Program-made: the position numbers and the translations under genes
Notes under the pieces: model-generated
Databases searched by the model: none
Seen by the model: only the letters and a program-made list of their open reading frames with translations
What the model was told of the DNA's origin: nothing
Shown: piece by piece, positions 24,309-32,910 of the stretch
Layout of the letters: every line of letters starts with the position of its first letter
Position numbering within the stretch: the first letter of the stretch is position 1
Source: Mycocentrospora acerina
Taxonomy: Eukaryota; Ascomycota; Dothideomycetes; Pleosporales
Reading direction: 5' to 3'
Assembly: GCA_022701365.1 (NCBI GenBank)
Contig: JAKUHH010000216.1
Span: 186,001 to 250,000, forward strand
Length of the DNA stretch: 64,000 bases

Positions 24309-25557
24309 CTAACGATCTCCTAGATCGAATCCCGACGCCCTTGCCTTGTCCCTTATCGACTCGGTGGCTCGGTCTCTGATCGACTCGGTAGCCCGGTCTC
24401 TGATCGACTCGCCGGCCCTCTTTCCATACGCTAGCGGATCCTCGTCTGTCGGCTGCTGGGCGCGCTGCCAGTTCCACGGCATCCATCCACTGCTTGTACG
24501 GCGTCCTAGCGGAGGCGGCGTAACTGGGTACGGGGGACGCTCCGAGCCGGCTGACGCAGGGTTCAATTCGTCGCGCTCGATTCTGTCAAACTCAGCTTCA
24601 CTTCTGTTGCGCGAGAGGCCGCCGCTGCCGCTCCCGAAGCCGTTGCTGCTGTTGCGTGAAAGATTGGGACTGCTGCCCTCGTGGTATTTGTTCCCGCCAG
24701 TTTGCTGGCTGCGAATGCTCTCCTGCTCGCGGTCGAAGGCGTGGAGAAGGGACTCAAGGCGCTCGCGCTGGGAGGCGACATAGTTTAGACGGTCGTCATT
24801 GTTGCGGATTGAGTCAGGAACAAGGCGGGTGTTGCGGGATAGGTCTGCTGCTTGGGCGTCTTTGTTGCCAGGGTAGAGGGCGCCTGCTCCGCTTAGTGCT
24901 TGGTTGACTAGACCATAGAGATCGTTGCTGCCACGTGCAGATGGCATTTGGAATCTGCTCATGAGATTCTGCGCGTACGTCTGCCCTGTCGGTGGGGGTT
25001 GTGTGGGCTGCCTGGGTGCAAAACCCATGACATTGACCTTGACCCACTCAATGCCCATCTCAAGATATGCGAGGCCTGCTGACTTGGCGCTATCATGGCT
25101 CTTGCTGATGAACTCATCAATCTCGCGCTCATGGTGGTACAGGAAAGGCTCAATATGCTCTTGATAGAGAAAGCCGGCGCCCTGGGATCCAGGCAGAATC
25201 AGGTATAGGTGCAGGAAAAAGCGCATCCACGAGTAAAAGGGGACCCAGCTGAGGATGAAGTCGAAGACATTCTCAATAGTAGTGACAATGGAGAGAACGA
25301 TAAAGTAGATGAGCCAGGGTGCAAGGAGGGCTGGGTCTGAGGTGTGCAGGGCCTTGTACGAGGCAAAGATAGGGAACAGGACCGTTATAGCGACGCTACG
25401 GTCGTGTTAGTATGTCGTGGGCTGGCATGGAAAGCTCGTTTGGTGTAGAAAAGCTCTCAGGTATTTGTGAAGCACACGACAAGCAACCGAGCTCAGCTCT
25501 GACATCTGCGGGGAAAGGGCTCACTCACGTCAGGCCGTCGGCAATGAAGCCAAACAT
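24309..25557 (-). CDS. DP1/TB2/HVA22 (Yop1/REEP-type) ER membrane-shaping protein
   Basis: Exons 25557-25529 and 25395-24309 with a 133-nt intron (GTGAGT...CGTAG, branch ACTAAC); 371 aa. The first exon encodes only 9 codons plus two bases. Residues about 8-110 carry the TB2/DP1/HVA22 domain: LFPIFASYKALHTSDPALL, the hairpin segment LIYFIVLSIVTTIENVFDFIL, and LILPGSQGAGFLYQEHIEPFL, the family's Q-G-A-x-x-L/I-Y motif. Such proteins wedge into the ER membrane and stabilise tubules. The remaining two thirds is a disordered, Ser/Arg-rich cytosolic tail, longer than in yeast Yop1 (about 180 aa). It ends in a threefold tandem repeat of ESIRDRAT-like units (24334-24405). The function of the tail is unknown. 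Confidence 0.88.
24334..24405 (-). repeat. Three tandem 24-bp units in the DP1 gene tail
   Basis: Three consecutive in-frame 24-bp repeats encode ESIRDRAT, ESIRDRAT and ESIRDKAR. DNA identity between the units is high, which indicates recent slippage or conversion. Confidence 0.9.
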
Positions 25558-27171
25558 CTTCTCGAGTCGGCTTCAGTAATCTAGATATTTGTAGATGAGA
25601 GTGTAGATCCCAGAGACAGGAGGTTGGAGCTCGCAGCTCAGAGGTATGCGGCTGAAGTGATGCGGAGGAAGCTGCTGACGATGATGCACGTTTGTTAGCT
25701 CCACCACCGCCGGACAAGCGCCGCATATTGCCGATTTTCCGTTCCTTTCGCACAGGACACACACGCGTCACTGGCGCTATTAGGTATTTGGAGTACCATG
25801 GTAGAGTATAGTCAGCTGCTTCCTCTCACGTCGTATCTCGTGGGTGTCTTTGAGTGAGTGACGGGGTGCACGGTTGCACTTTCCTCATCAAGCGGGGCTG
25901 CCGTCATTATCGAGACGAGGGCTCAACGTCTAGCCATCTCTACTCTCTTTCGTCTCGTCTGATTCTGCACCAAACTTGTCCTATGAAGGCCTGTGAAAGG
26001 TGAATTTTTCGATCTAGCAGAATCTATTTCAGTCGTCAGTACAGGTTGAATTAGCAATCTACCGTAGCATTTTCGCCGACTTGAACAAACTCATGAACTC
26101 TTTGTTGCTACTAATCGAAAGGATGCCTTCTTGGATCCTGCAACGATGGCTTCGCCAGAGCACACATTTCCTGTCATCAGCATAATCAAATTTCTGATCC
26201 TATTTGGTCTCTAATGTGTGGTCGGGAGAATAGAGTACGATAGCCACCGCTATGCCAGTTCTATCTGGAGATGCATCCATTAGTTCTTTGGTCACTACAC
26301 ACGTGTAAACTAACATCGAGTCCTTTCACATTTCACTGCACTAGTACCGGTACTTCAAGCCCGAAATACGTCCCTGATTAATTCCAGTGGCTTGATAGAC
26401 TTGTGTCCCTTGCAAATATTTTCTCACAAAATTATACCTTCAGAGCTTAGTATTGGATCAATTTGTAGACAGCCATAGGCAAACTTACACTGCTACAAGG
26501 CTCCACTCATCTTCGACTGCCCGCAGTTCAACCATAGCACCTACCTATACAAGACAAACGCAGACTTTATCGTGCTGCCATGGCTGCCAAGGGCCTTCTT
26601 ATCATCACGAATGACGGCACTCTAAACCCCGCATCCGACATTCGGCTTCCTGAACGGTCACTCTCAACCCACTTACGCTACATATTGTGGTGAGATTGAC
26701 CGTCATGGATTCTCTCTTCATGAATTTACGTAAATATAGTCAGCTGTTTCTCTCCGCCACTACAACGAGTCCTTCCTGGCAGTATAGTTGAAGCAGACAT
26801 ATTACAGAAGATTGAATGTTCCATTTGACTTCAAAAAGTAAAGGTGGTAAACTACATGTCCAACAAACCAAGACATTGTGCCTAAGAAAACATCCCAGAT
26901 ACTGAGGGTAATGGTGCATCTTATAATGATCCTTTGGGGCATATTTTGCATATTCCTTACTCAATCTCGAAGTCGTTCTCATAATGTTGCGAGGCCGGCC
27001 CAGCACGCAATGACGTGGGTCTGCTATCCCAGTACTACATGACAGTGTCCATGACATGAATGCAGATCTCAAGCTGCATAAATAGCCGCATTGTCCCCAA
27101 GCTATTGTAGCCAGCAATCATAGCTTTAGTCCTAACTACACCTGCAAACTGGTGTGTGCTACACTGTAATC
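25558..27171. other. Gene-poor stretch upstream of M20 peptidase
   Basis: It spans 1.6 kb between two divergent genes and carries no intact gene. A short coding-like fragment lies at 26580-26735 and is listed separately. The rest is AT-richer sequence with many stops in all frames. Confidence 0.55.
26580..26735 (+). pseudogene. Possible decayed coding fragment
   Basis: An ATG opens MAAKGLLIITNDGTLNPAS, which then stops after 37 codons. The +1 frame over the second half reads FGFLNGHSQPTYATYCGEI then DRHGFSLHEFT and ends at a GTAAAT donor-like site. Two complementary coding-like halves in different frames suggest a frameshifted relic. I do not recognise the family with confidence; the first half is vaguely like the N terminus of a DJ-1/PfpI protein. 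It could be chance. Confidence 0.2.
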
Positions 27172-28466
27172 ATGACCATTCTCGCACCGATTATAAGCCT
27201 TTTTCTTCTCTCCCTGGTTGGAGCAGCTCCCCAAGCATCACCCTCCGTGAGCTCTGTGGCTCCAAGTCCTTCTGGTTCAAATTCATCCATATCTTTGACA
27301 TCGGAAGAGACGGAAGAACTTTACAAACTCCATGAAGAGCTTGTAAACATCCCCTCGATCTCTGGAAACGAGAATGAATGTGCTGAATTTGTAACTGGGT
27401 ATCTAGAAGAGCTGGGATACTATGTTGAGAAAGTAAATGTAGGGACAACAGGCACCTTCAATGTCTTTGCGTATCCAACAGCCTTGAGAGACGAGGGTGT
27501 CTGGCCAGAAGTCCTCATCACTAGTCACATAGATACTGTATGTGCCTACCTTCTTAATTATACATAAAAGAGTGCAAATACTGATAGTCATATCAGGTCC
27601 CTCCTTTCTACCCGTTCGAGCGGCGTGAAAGAAATGGCACTGTATACCACTTTGGACGCGGTACTGTCGATGCCAAAGGACCCGTAGCCACCATGATCAT
27701 CGCATCCCACAAGTTTCTTCAATCCCACTCCAGTGCCCGCCTGGGCATGCTCTTCGTTGTCAGCGAAGAAACTGGCGGCGCCGGCATGCAAGCCTTCGCC
27801 TCGTACGCACGCAACCAAACCTTCCGTGCTGCTATCTTCGGCGAGCCCACTGAAGGAAAACTTGCCAGCGGTCACAAAGGCGCTCTCGGCCTGACCCTAA
27901 ACGTTGTCGGCAAATCCGCTCACTCCGCATATCCTTGGCTCGGCATCAGCGCAATCAACTACCTCGCTGACGCCATCGTCGCACTTAATGCCCTTGAACC
28001 CGCGCTCCCCTCCAGCGAACTTCTCGGTGCTACGACCCTAAATACAGGACGTATCCAAGGCGGTGTCGCCAGCAATGTCGTCCCCGAGAACGCAAATGCG
28101 AGCATCAGCATTCGCATCGCACAAAGCCAGGAAAACGCCGTGGAGCTCGTGCGTGACATGGTCACCGGGATGCTAAGTCCCATTATTCAGCGTGCAAAGG
28201 ATGCAGGCGCAAATTTTACAGCCACGTTTGCAAATTTCACGTATCCAGCGCCAATTCTGAACACAGATGTTGAGGGATTGGAAGTTGCTCCAGTGTTTTA
28301 TGGTACGGATATCCCAAGCTTGCCACAGGTGGAGAAGAAGTATTTGTTTGGAACAGGGTCGATCGAGGTGGCACATACGCCAAATGAGCAGTTGAGCCAG
28401 GGAGAGTTGTTGCAAGCTGCCGAGGCGTATGGGAGAATCTTGAATACGCTGTTCCCGGAGGAGTGA
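27172..28466 (+). CDS. Secreted M20 family metallopeptidase
   Basis: Exons 27172-27537 and 27597-28466 with a 59-nt phase-0 intron (GTATGT...ATCAG); 411 aa. The Met at 27172 is preferred to the one six codons upstream because it gives a clean signal peptide (MTILAPIISLFLLSLVGAAP). The M20 metal site is complete: H119 and D121 (SHIDT), bridging D147 (GRGTVDAKG), catalytic base E179 and ligand E180 (SEETGG), and a final His near 382 (EVAHTPNEQ). The lid/dimerisation domain (GALGLTLNVVGKSAHSAYP) lies between. Several N-x-S/T sites support secretion. Relatives include carboxypeptidase S and ArgE/DapE; a secreted or vacuolar aminoacylase or carboxypeptidase role is likely, but the substrate is unknown. 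It converges on TFC6, with 177 bp between stop codons. Confidence 0.92.
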
Positions 28467-28523
28467 GGACAGAAAGCTGGAGTAAAGAAACTATCCATGT
28501 CTTGAGTAGATTTTCTATGCAAT

Positions 28524-28553
28524 TGCTCTCTCTCTCTCTCTCTCTCTCTCTCT
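28524..28553 (+). repeat. (CT)n microsatellite
   Basis: A run of about 14 CT dinucleotides lies in the short interval between the convergent M20 peptidase and TFC6 genes. Confidence 0.95.
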
Positions 28554-28643
28554 ATGCTTGAAGGAGTAAACACACGATCTACATGGTCGCCTGTGGAAAA
28601 CTAGCCGTTCTCAACATCCACCACCACCCTCAAGCCCCCAACT

Positions 28644-31051
28644 TCAAACCCCTACATCCTCCACTCTCAGTAGCCCACTACCCATCCCCGCCACTGCCCA
28701 TGTCCCAAACTTCAAATTCGGATTCCAGCACAATGTTGTGATTGCGGACTGCTCTTCATGAATCGTAATATACCTTCCCCACTCAAAGTCCGCCGGTTTT
28801 TTCTTCGACGTAATGGAATCCTGCATACCTGGCTGATTGACTTTGTAACCAGCTGTGATACGAACTAATGGCTGTGAGAGCATGGGGTTTGAGGGTGTGG
28901 CTGTGGGGATGTCGTCAGTGACAGTGACCGAAGTTACGGGCTGCTGAACGGGGCCGCCATCCACATTCTCAAGGTCCTTGGGCGGATGCATGACCAAGTT
29001 CTCCACTGGGCCTCGCCACTCGTGGACAAACCAGTTCTGCTGCCATGGCATTTCTTTGTAGTTTAGGATTCGCGCGAGAGGGTTTCCAGAAATTACCGTG
29101 CCGTCTGCGGTACCGACCAGCACACCGGGATGCACAGGACTTGTTGCCACGCAGGTGATGGTACTTTCTGCACGAATAGTGTATAGGTTGTGATAAAAAC
29201 GCCGTAGAGTGTTGTGCTTTAGCATGATGAGTTCGTCGGACATGGCAAACGATTGTGTTTGTTCGTGCCATGCTTGCGCAGTGCATAGCATACGTCCACG
29301 GATAGAGGGGACAGTATCGGCGACGGGGGATCGTAGATCGTATAGCCGTGCGAATCCGTCGGCGGTAGTGACAGATATGTAGTGCGGGCGGGATGGTCGA
29401 CCAGAAGCGAGGGTTAGAATGTAGGTATCTGCTATCTGTCGAAAGAACCAAGGTTTTGGTACAGATGTCTTTGTGCTAGCGGATGGAAAGGTTTCCGGTC
29501 GGTTCAAGGTCCAGACTGCCAGGGTACCGGCAGCGGTGGCAACGGCGAGAGAGGTACTTGATAGCCAATGGATACATGATGGAACTGTGTGGGGAATTTC
29601 GACGTCGAATGCCGCTTTTGAGTAGTGGATGTACTGGATGTTCGTTGAGCTTGGCTCATGTTTAGGATATGAAATGTCGAGGATCCTGACATGACCGTCT
29701 GACCAAATTCCGGCGAGAAGACCAAGGTGAACATCTTCATTATCGTCAGGGTGCCCTGGCTTCTCAGAAAGTTCGAATGGACACCATCTGTATTGCTTTG
29801 GGGCCCCCCAGTCAGTGCAAATGGCCAGCTCAAGTCGTGGTTGCTTTGATGGGTCTAGCTCGCCAACCATATTGGCTTCAAATGACCAAATTTGTATGGA
29901 AGCCGGAAAAGAACCCGTAGCTGAGAATGCAGGCGCTTTTTGTTGTTCGTATTGGTTGGGTTGATGGCCATTCATTTGATTTTGTTCTACAGCTACGGCA
30001 AGATATTGTGTGCCGCCCTCCTCGTTTGACGTCCATTGCGCCTCCTGAACTCGGGAACCAAGATTGAGGATCCATCCTCGTCGACTTTTCTGGTCCGCAA
30101 AAGACTGCCCGATACTGATATAGTTGCCTTTCTCTAGCGATTGCAACTGAGGAGTGTTGATTGGACCCACAAGTGCGTTCAAAGTTGCTGGTCCATCATT
30201 CATCATATAAGGACTCGCCTCTTCTGCATTCAGCACCTTGCTTCTTTGGCCCTTCTCAAATATACCTCTGCCAATATCGGCGTACCATCTTCTTAGAGTT
30301 TTCACGTCTTTTTCCCTCGCCTCTTCGCTCTCGAAAAAGCTACGCCGTAGCCCTCCCTTCAACCCCCCTTTATTTCGATAAGGCAGTGTCTCTTGTACGT
30401 CCCAGTGATCTCGCGTCATCAAGATCGGTCTCAAATCTTTGTCTGTTGGTCCAAATAGATCTTTGAGCCGTAGCTCTTGTCCACCGATTTTACTGAAGTC
30501 TGCAATCCCTCGGGCGTGCAAAGCAGCCTTGTCCGTAGGTATAGGACGTGTAAGCATGCTGCTTCCCTTCGCAAGGTTGATATGGGGTTTGACTTGATCA
30601 TTAGGGTCCATTCTCTGTACTCTAGGCAGGCTGCTCTTCGTGGTCTTCTTGGGGTGTTTTCCATTTGGTGTGGTAGAATTACGGCCATCAATTTTGGTGG
30701 TTGATGAAGCGAGCCTTTTGGACCCTGCTTCGCCAACTTCATCGTCTTCGTCGTACTCATCTTCGTCCTCTTCCTCGTCCTCCACTATGTCATCGTCAAA
30801 ATCATCATCTGGCTCTGGTTCCTCAGCGTCTGGCATGAAATCGTCCTCATCTTCATCATCCAGCGGTTCTCGTTCGACTGGTGTTTGTGTGCCGGAAGGC
30901 GCATCGCCATCTTCGTCAAGAAACGAATACTCTTCATTGACACGATATGATTTAGGGTTGCCACGCGACTGGCGACGAGAGCGCGCTATTGGCTCAAATC
31001 AGTTCATATACCTATTGTAGCTAGAGAAGTCTCTGCTCTACCTTCAGACAT
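28644..31051 (-). CDS. TFC6: TFIIIC WD40 subunit Tfc6 (Sfc6)
   Basis: Exons 31051-31042 and 30985-28644 with a 56-nt intron (GTAGAG...CAATAG); 783 aa. The first coding exon is only 10 nt (MSE plus one base). The N terminus is basic (ARSRRQSRGNPKSYR), then strongly acidic (residues about 40-85). A conserved block follows (DLFGPTDKDLRPILMTRDHW; LRRSFFESEEAREKDVKTLRRWY), then a seven-bladed WD40-type propeller ending ITTLCWNPNLKFGTWAVAGMGSGLLRVEDV. This is the tauB-module subunit of TFIIIC, which contacts the B box of tRNA genes and recruits TFIIIB for RNA polymerase III. An A-box/B-box element lies about 370 bp upstream of this start (see 31423-31557), which bears on its possible regulation. 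Confidence 0.88.
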
Positions 31052-31422
31052 TTTTATAGCAACTCTCTTACTAGCACTCTGTTCTCTCTTGTACGTGCAA
31101 TAGAGTGTTGCCGTATAGTTATTAGCCCGACGCAGGATCGCAATGCATCATGCAGGGACCGGAACAGCGAGACGCGCTCGAGAAAGATTGTGGCCGAAAA
31201 CTGAGCAGCAGGGCTCGAACAAAAGCTGCCCCACCTATAGCGTGGTGCACAGACCTTCAACACCCCGCACATCTGCCATATAAGAGCAGATACTGCCCCT
31301 AAAGTCAAGAAAGCATCGAAATAGGAAGACGCAAAGTTGGCCACTAGAATCAATGTCAAAAAAATTGAGAATGGGTAAATATATTAAAAATTTGAGGACT
31401 TCTTCATCAATAAAAACAACAA
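31052..31422. promoter_or_regulatory. Upstream region of TFC6
   Basis: The 371 bp between the TFC6 start and the tRNA gene hold no gene. No TATA box can be firmly assigned. The far end is AT-rich (TATTAAAAATTT near 31382). Confidence 0.5.
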
Positions 31423-31458
31423 GGTGGTATGGTCTAGTGGTATGACGTCACGTTGTGG

Positions 31459-31471
31459 AGTTGCTACAATT
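31459..31471 (+). other. Canonical anticodon-loop tRNA intron
   Basis: Thirteen nucleotides sit between G37 and C38, the standard position for nuclear tRNA introns removed by the Sen endonuclease. Removing them restores the loop TTGTGGC, which matches the tRNA-His loop known from yeast. Confidence 0.6.
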
Positions 31472-31491
31472 CCGTGCCAGCCTGGGTTCGA

Positions 31492-31542
31492 GTAAGTTCA
31501 CCAGCAAATATTAGCAGTACTGCCAATTCTAACATTGGACAG
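31492..31542 (+). other. Spliceosomal-intron-like 51-nt insertion in tRNA T loop
   Basis: The block lies between A58 and position 59. It begins GTAAGT, contains TTCTAAC (31527-31533) and ends ACAG, the same signals and length as the protein-gene introns in this window. CCAAT (31523-31527) and ATTGG (31534-31538) could form a hairpin with the branch site in its loop. Part of it (31515-31526) is an 11/12 match to the tRNA 3' end at 31547-31558. The borders can slide by one base and still leave a valid T loop (TTCGAGT). Confidence 0.75.
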
Positions 31543-31567
31543 TTCCCAGTACCGCCAAGTGATTATC

Positions 31568-31573
31568 TTTTTT
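31568..31573 (+). terminator. T6 Pol III terminator candidate
   Basis: A run of six T begins 11 nt after the discriminator base of the tRNA gene, the usual place for RNA polymerase III termination. Confidence 0.6.
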
Positions 31574-32148
31574 GCCAATTTTCTTGCAAATATGACGTTG
31601 TTGTGCTGCACCACATGAATGTAGTGTTATTTACAAAGAGCAACACTATTTTGCTTTTCAACATTTTTTCTTTACAAGATTACTACTATTATTATGTAGT
31701 TGTGCGATATGTAGCACTCCACAATTCGTTAAATTGCCAAATCCTGTGATGTCTGAAAATAAAGATAGCATTAAAGATTGATCAATTTGTAAACAACACG
31801 AGAAAATATTATCAATTACAATAACAATTATTTACCACTTCCTTTATCAAATTACTGAAACTCTCAACTTGAAGAATCAACATCCTGAATCTCTTTGCTA
31901 GGCCTTAACAAGTTCGGTGGATTGTTTAGACGACAAGCAAGGTTTGCAGACTGAGCATCTTTGAAACATACGTGTAATCACAAAAAGATCTTCTTCAGAT
32001 GTTTGAATTTTTCAAAAAACCTCATAATCAATAAAACGACTTTAGAAAGAAAATAAAGAAAAGAGTAACCTCCCTTCTCTGACAAGATTATGCCAGCCTA
32101 ACCAGTAAAATCCCAATGGAAATTCCTACAAGACTCAAAGTGTATTCA
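31574..32148. other. AT-rich gene-free stretch
   Basis: About 575 bp of AT-rich sequence with stops in all frames. I see no gene or clear repeat. Confidence 0.5.
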
Positions 32149-32484
32149 CTAGCAGAGTCTGCAGTTGAGAAAGCACTTCCAGCAGGACGTCCAGGTAACC
32201 CGGGGCCACGGATAGTAGTCGGTCGGCGGAGCTGCTACGACCGTGACTGTGAGTGTTTGCGTTACGAAGGTAGTGGGACTTAGATCCCTCTTGGTGATTG
32301 GTGCGGTGGTGATGGTGACCACGCTTCCCATGGTCGGGGCAACAATAAGCTTTACTGGATTGGTAACGGGTACCGCAGTCGGAGTGGCAGAAAGCTCTAC
32401 CGAGTCGGTGACGGGCATGTCGATGGCGGGAATTGCGGTAACTAGGAGGCCGGAAAGGCTGGCGATGATGACGGAAGAGCGCAT
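32149..32484 (-). CDS. Small secreted peptide precursor with C-terminal cysteine cluster
   Basis: A single frame of 111 aa. Residues 1-20 (MRSSVIIASLSGLLVTAIPA) look like a signal peptide. A Val/Thr/Pro-rich middle follows, containing a Lys-Arg pair (TTAPITKRDLSP, near residue 65) that fits a Kex2-type cleavage site. The only cysteines are four at the extreme C terminus (SCWKCFLNCRLC), spaced C-x2-C-x3-C-x2-C. I recognise no family. The pattern fits a processed secreted peptide or a small effector-like protein, but this is inference from layout only. It is the first protein gene beyond the tRNA locus, in AT-richer DNA. Confidence 0.6.
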   Translation of the reverse strand: MRSSVIIASLSGLLVTAIPAIDMPVTDSVELSATPTAVPVTNPVKLIVAPTMGSVVTITTAPITKRDLSPTTFVTQTLTVTVVAAPPTDYYPWPRVTWTSCWKCFLNCRLC

Positions 32485-32910
32485 GCTAAAGTTTAGTTAG
32501 CTGTCTTCCTTTTGGTAAATGTGCGGAAGATGTACTTGGTAGCGTTCTTGGCGGCGTACTTGACTGTGCTCGTAGTTTTTCTTCTTTGCCGAAGGTCTTT
32601 CCAATTTTGATGGAAGGAGTTGAGTTTGTAATGGTAGAAGTCAAAAGTGAGAAGAAGCTTTCTTAAATAGATGCTTTTTGAGTGCAAAGATTAGGACCAG
32701 CTTGCTGGACGCTGAACTTTGGTACAAGTAGGTCTATTCAGTAATAGAAAAGCTCCGGTGAAATGCAATCCCATGGAAGAGCCTCAAAATCTTCAACACT
32801 CTATCCAATACAAATTAAAGACTTTAGTTGAAAAAAAATTCCATAATAATTGAAAAAATCTGCCAGCGAGATTATGAAGGAACGCAACCTATATTCAGAA
32901 AAATCTAAAA
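32485..32910. other. Short AT-rich intergenic stretch
   Basis: It holds 426 bp upstream of the small secreted protein and downstream of the hydrolase stop. I see no gene or repeat. Confidence 0.5.

Larger units (their letters stand above)
31423..31557 (+). tRNA. tRNA-His (GTG), interrupted by a 51-nt block in the T loop
   Basis: Removing 31459-31471 and 31492-31542 gives a full 71-nt cloverleaf. The acceptor GGTGGTA (31423-31429) pairs with TACCGCC (31550-31556), including one G-U. The D arm is GTC/GAC with A14, G18-G19 and A21. The anticodon stem TCACG/CGTGC has one mismatch at 27:43, and its loop TTGTGGC has anticodon GTG. The variable loop is CAGC with C48 able to pair with G15. The T stem is CTGGG/CCCAG with loop TTCGATT, and the discriminator is A. 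The A box TGGTCTAGTGG (31430-31440) fits consensus. The B box is GGTTCGATTCC only after the T-loop block is removed; in the DNA it is split. A T6 run at 31568-31573 fits a Pol III terminator. It may be functional, or a tRNA gene disabled by the insertion. Confidence 0.72.

Noticed and set aside
19400..25600. A secondary-metabolite cluster around the P450
   Set aside because: Neighbours are a BTB protein, MGM101 and a DP1 protein; no backbone enzyme, transporter or pathway regulator is present.
31492..31542. The tRNA insertion as a member of an introner family within this window
   Set aside because: I compared it by eye with the other introns placed here and saw shared splice signals only, no shared body sequence. 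A genome-wide search is still needed.
31492..31542. The T-loop insertion as an archaeal-type bulge-helix-bulge intron
   Set aside because: I could not draw a 4-bp helix with two 3-nt bulges at the junctions; spliceosomal signals fit better.
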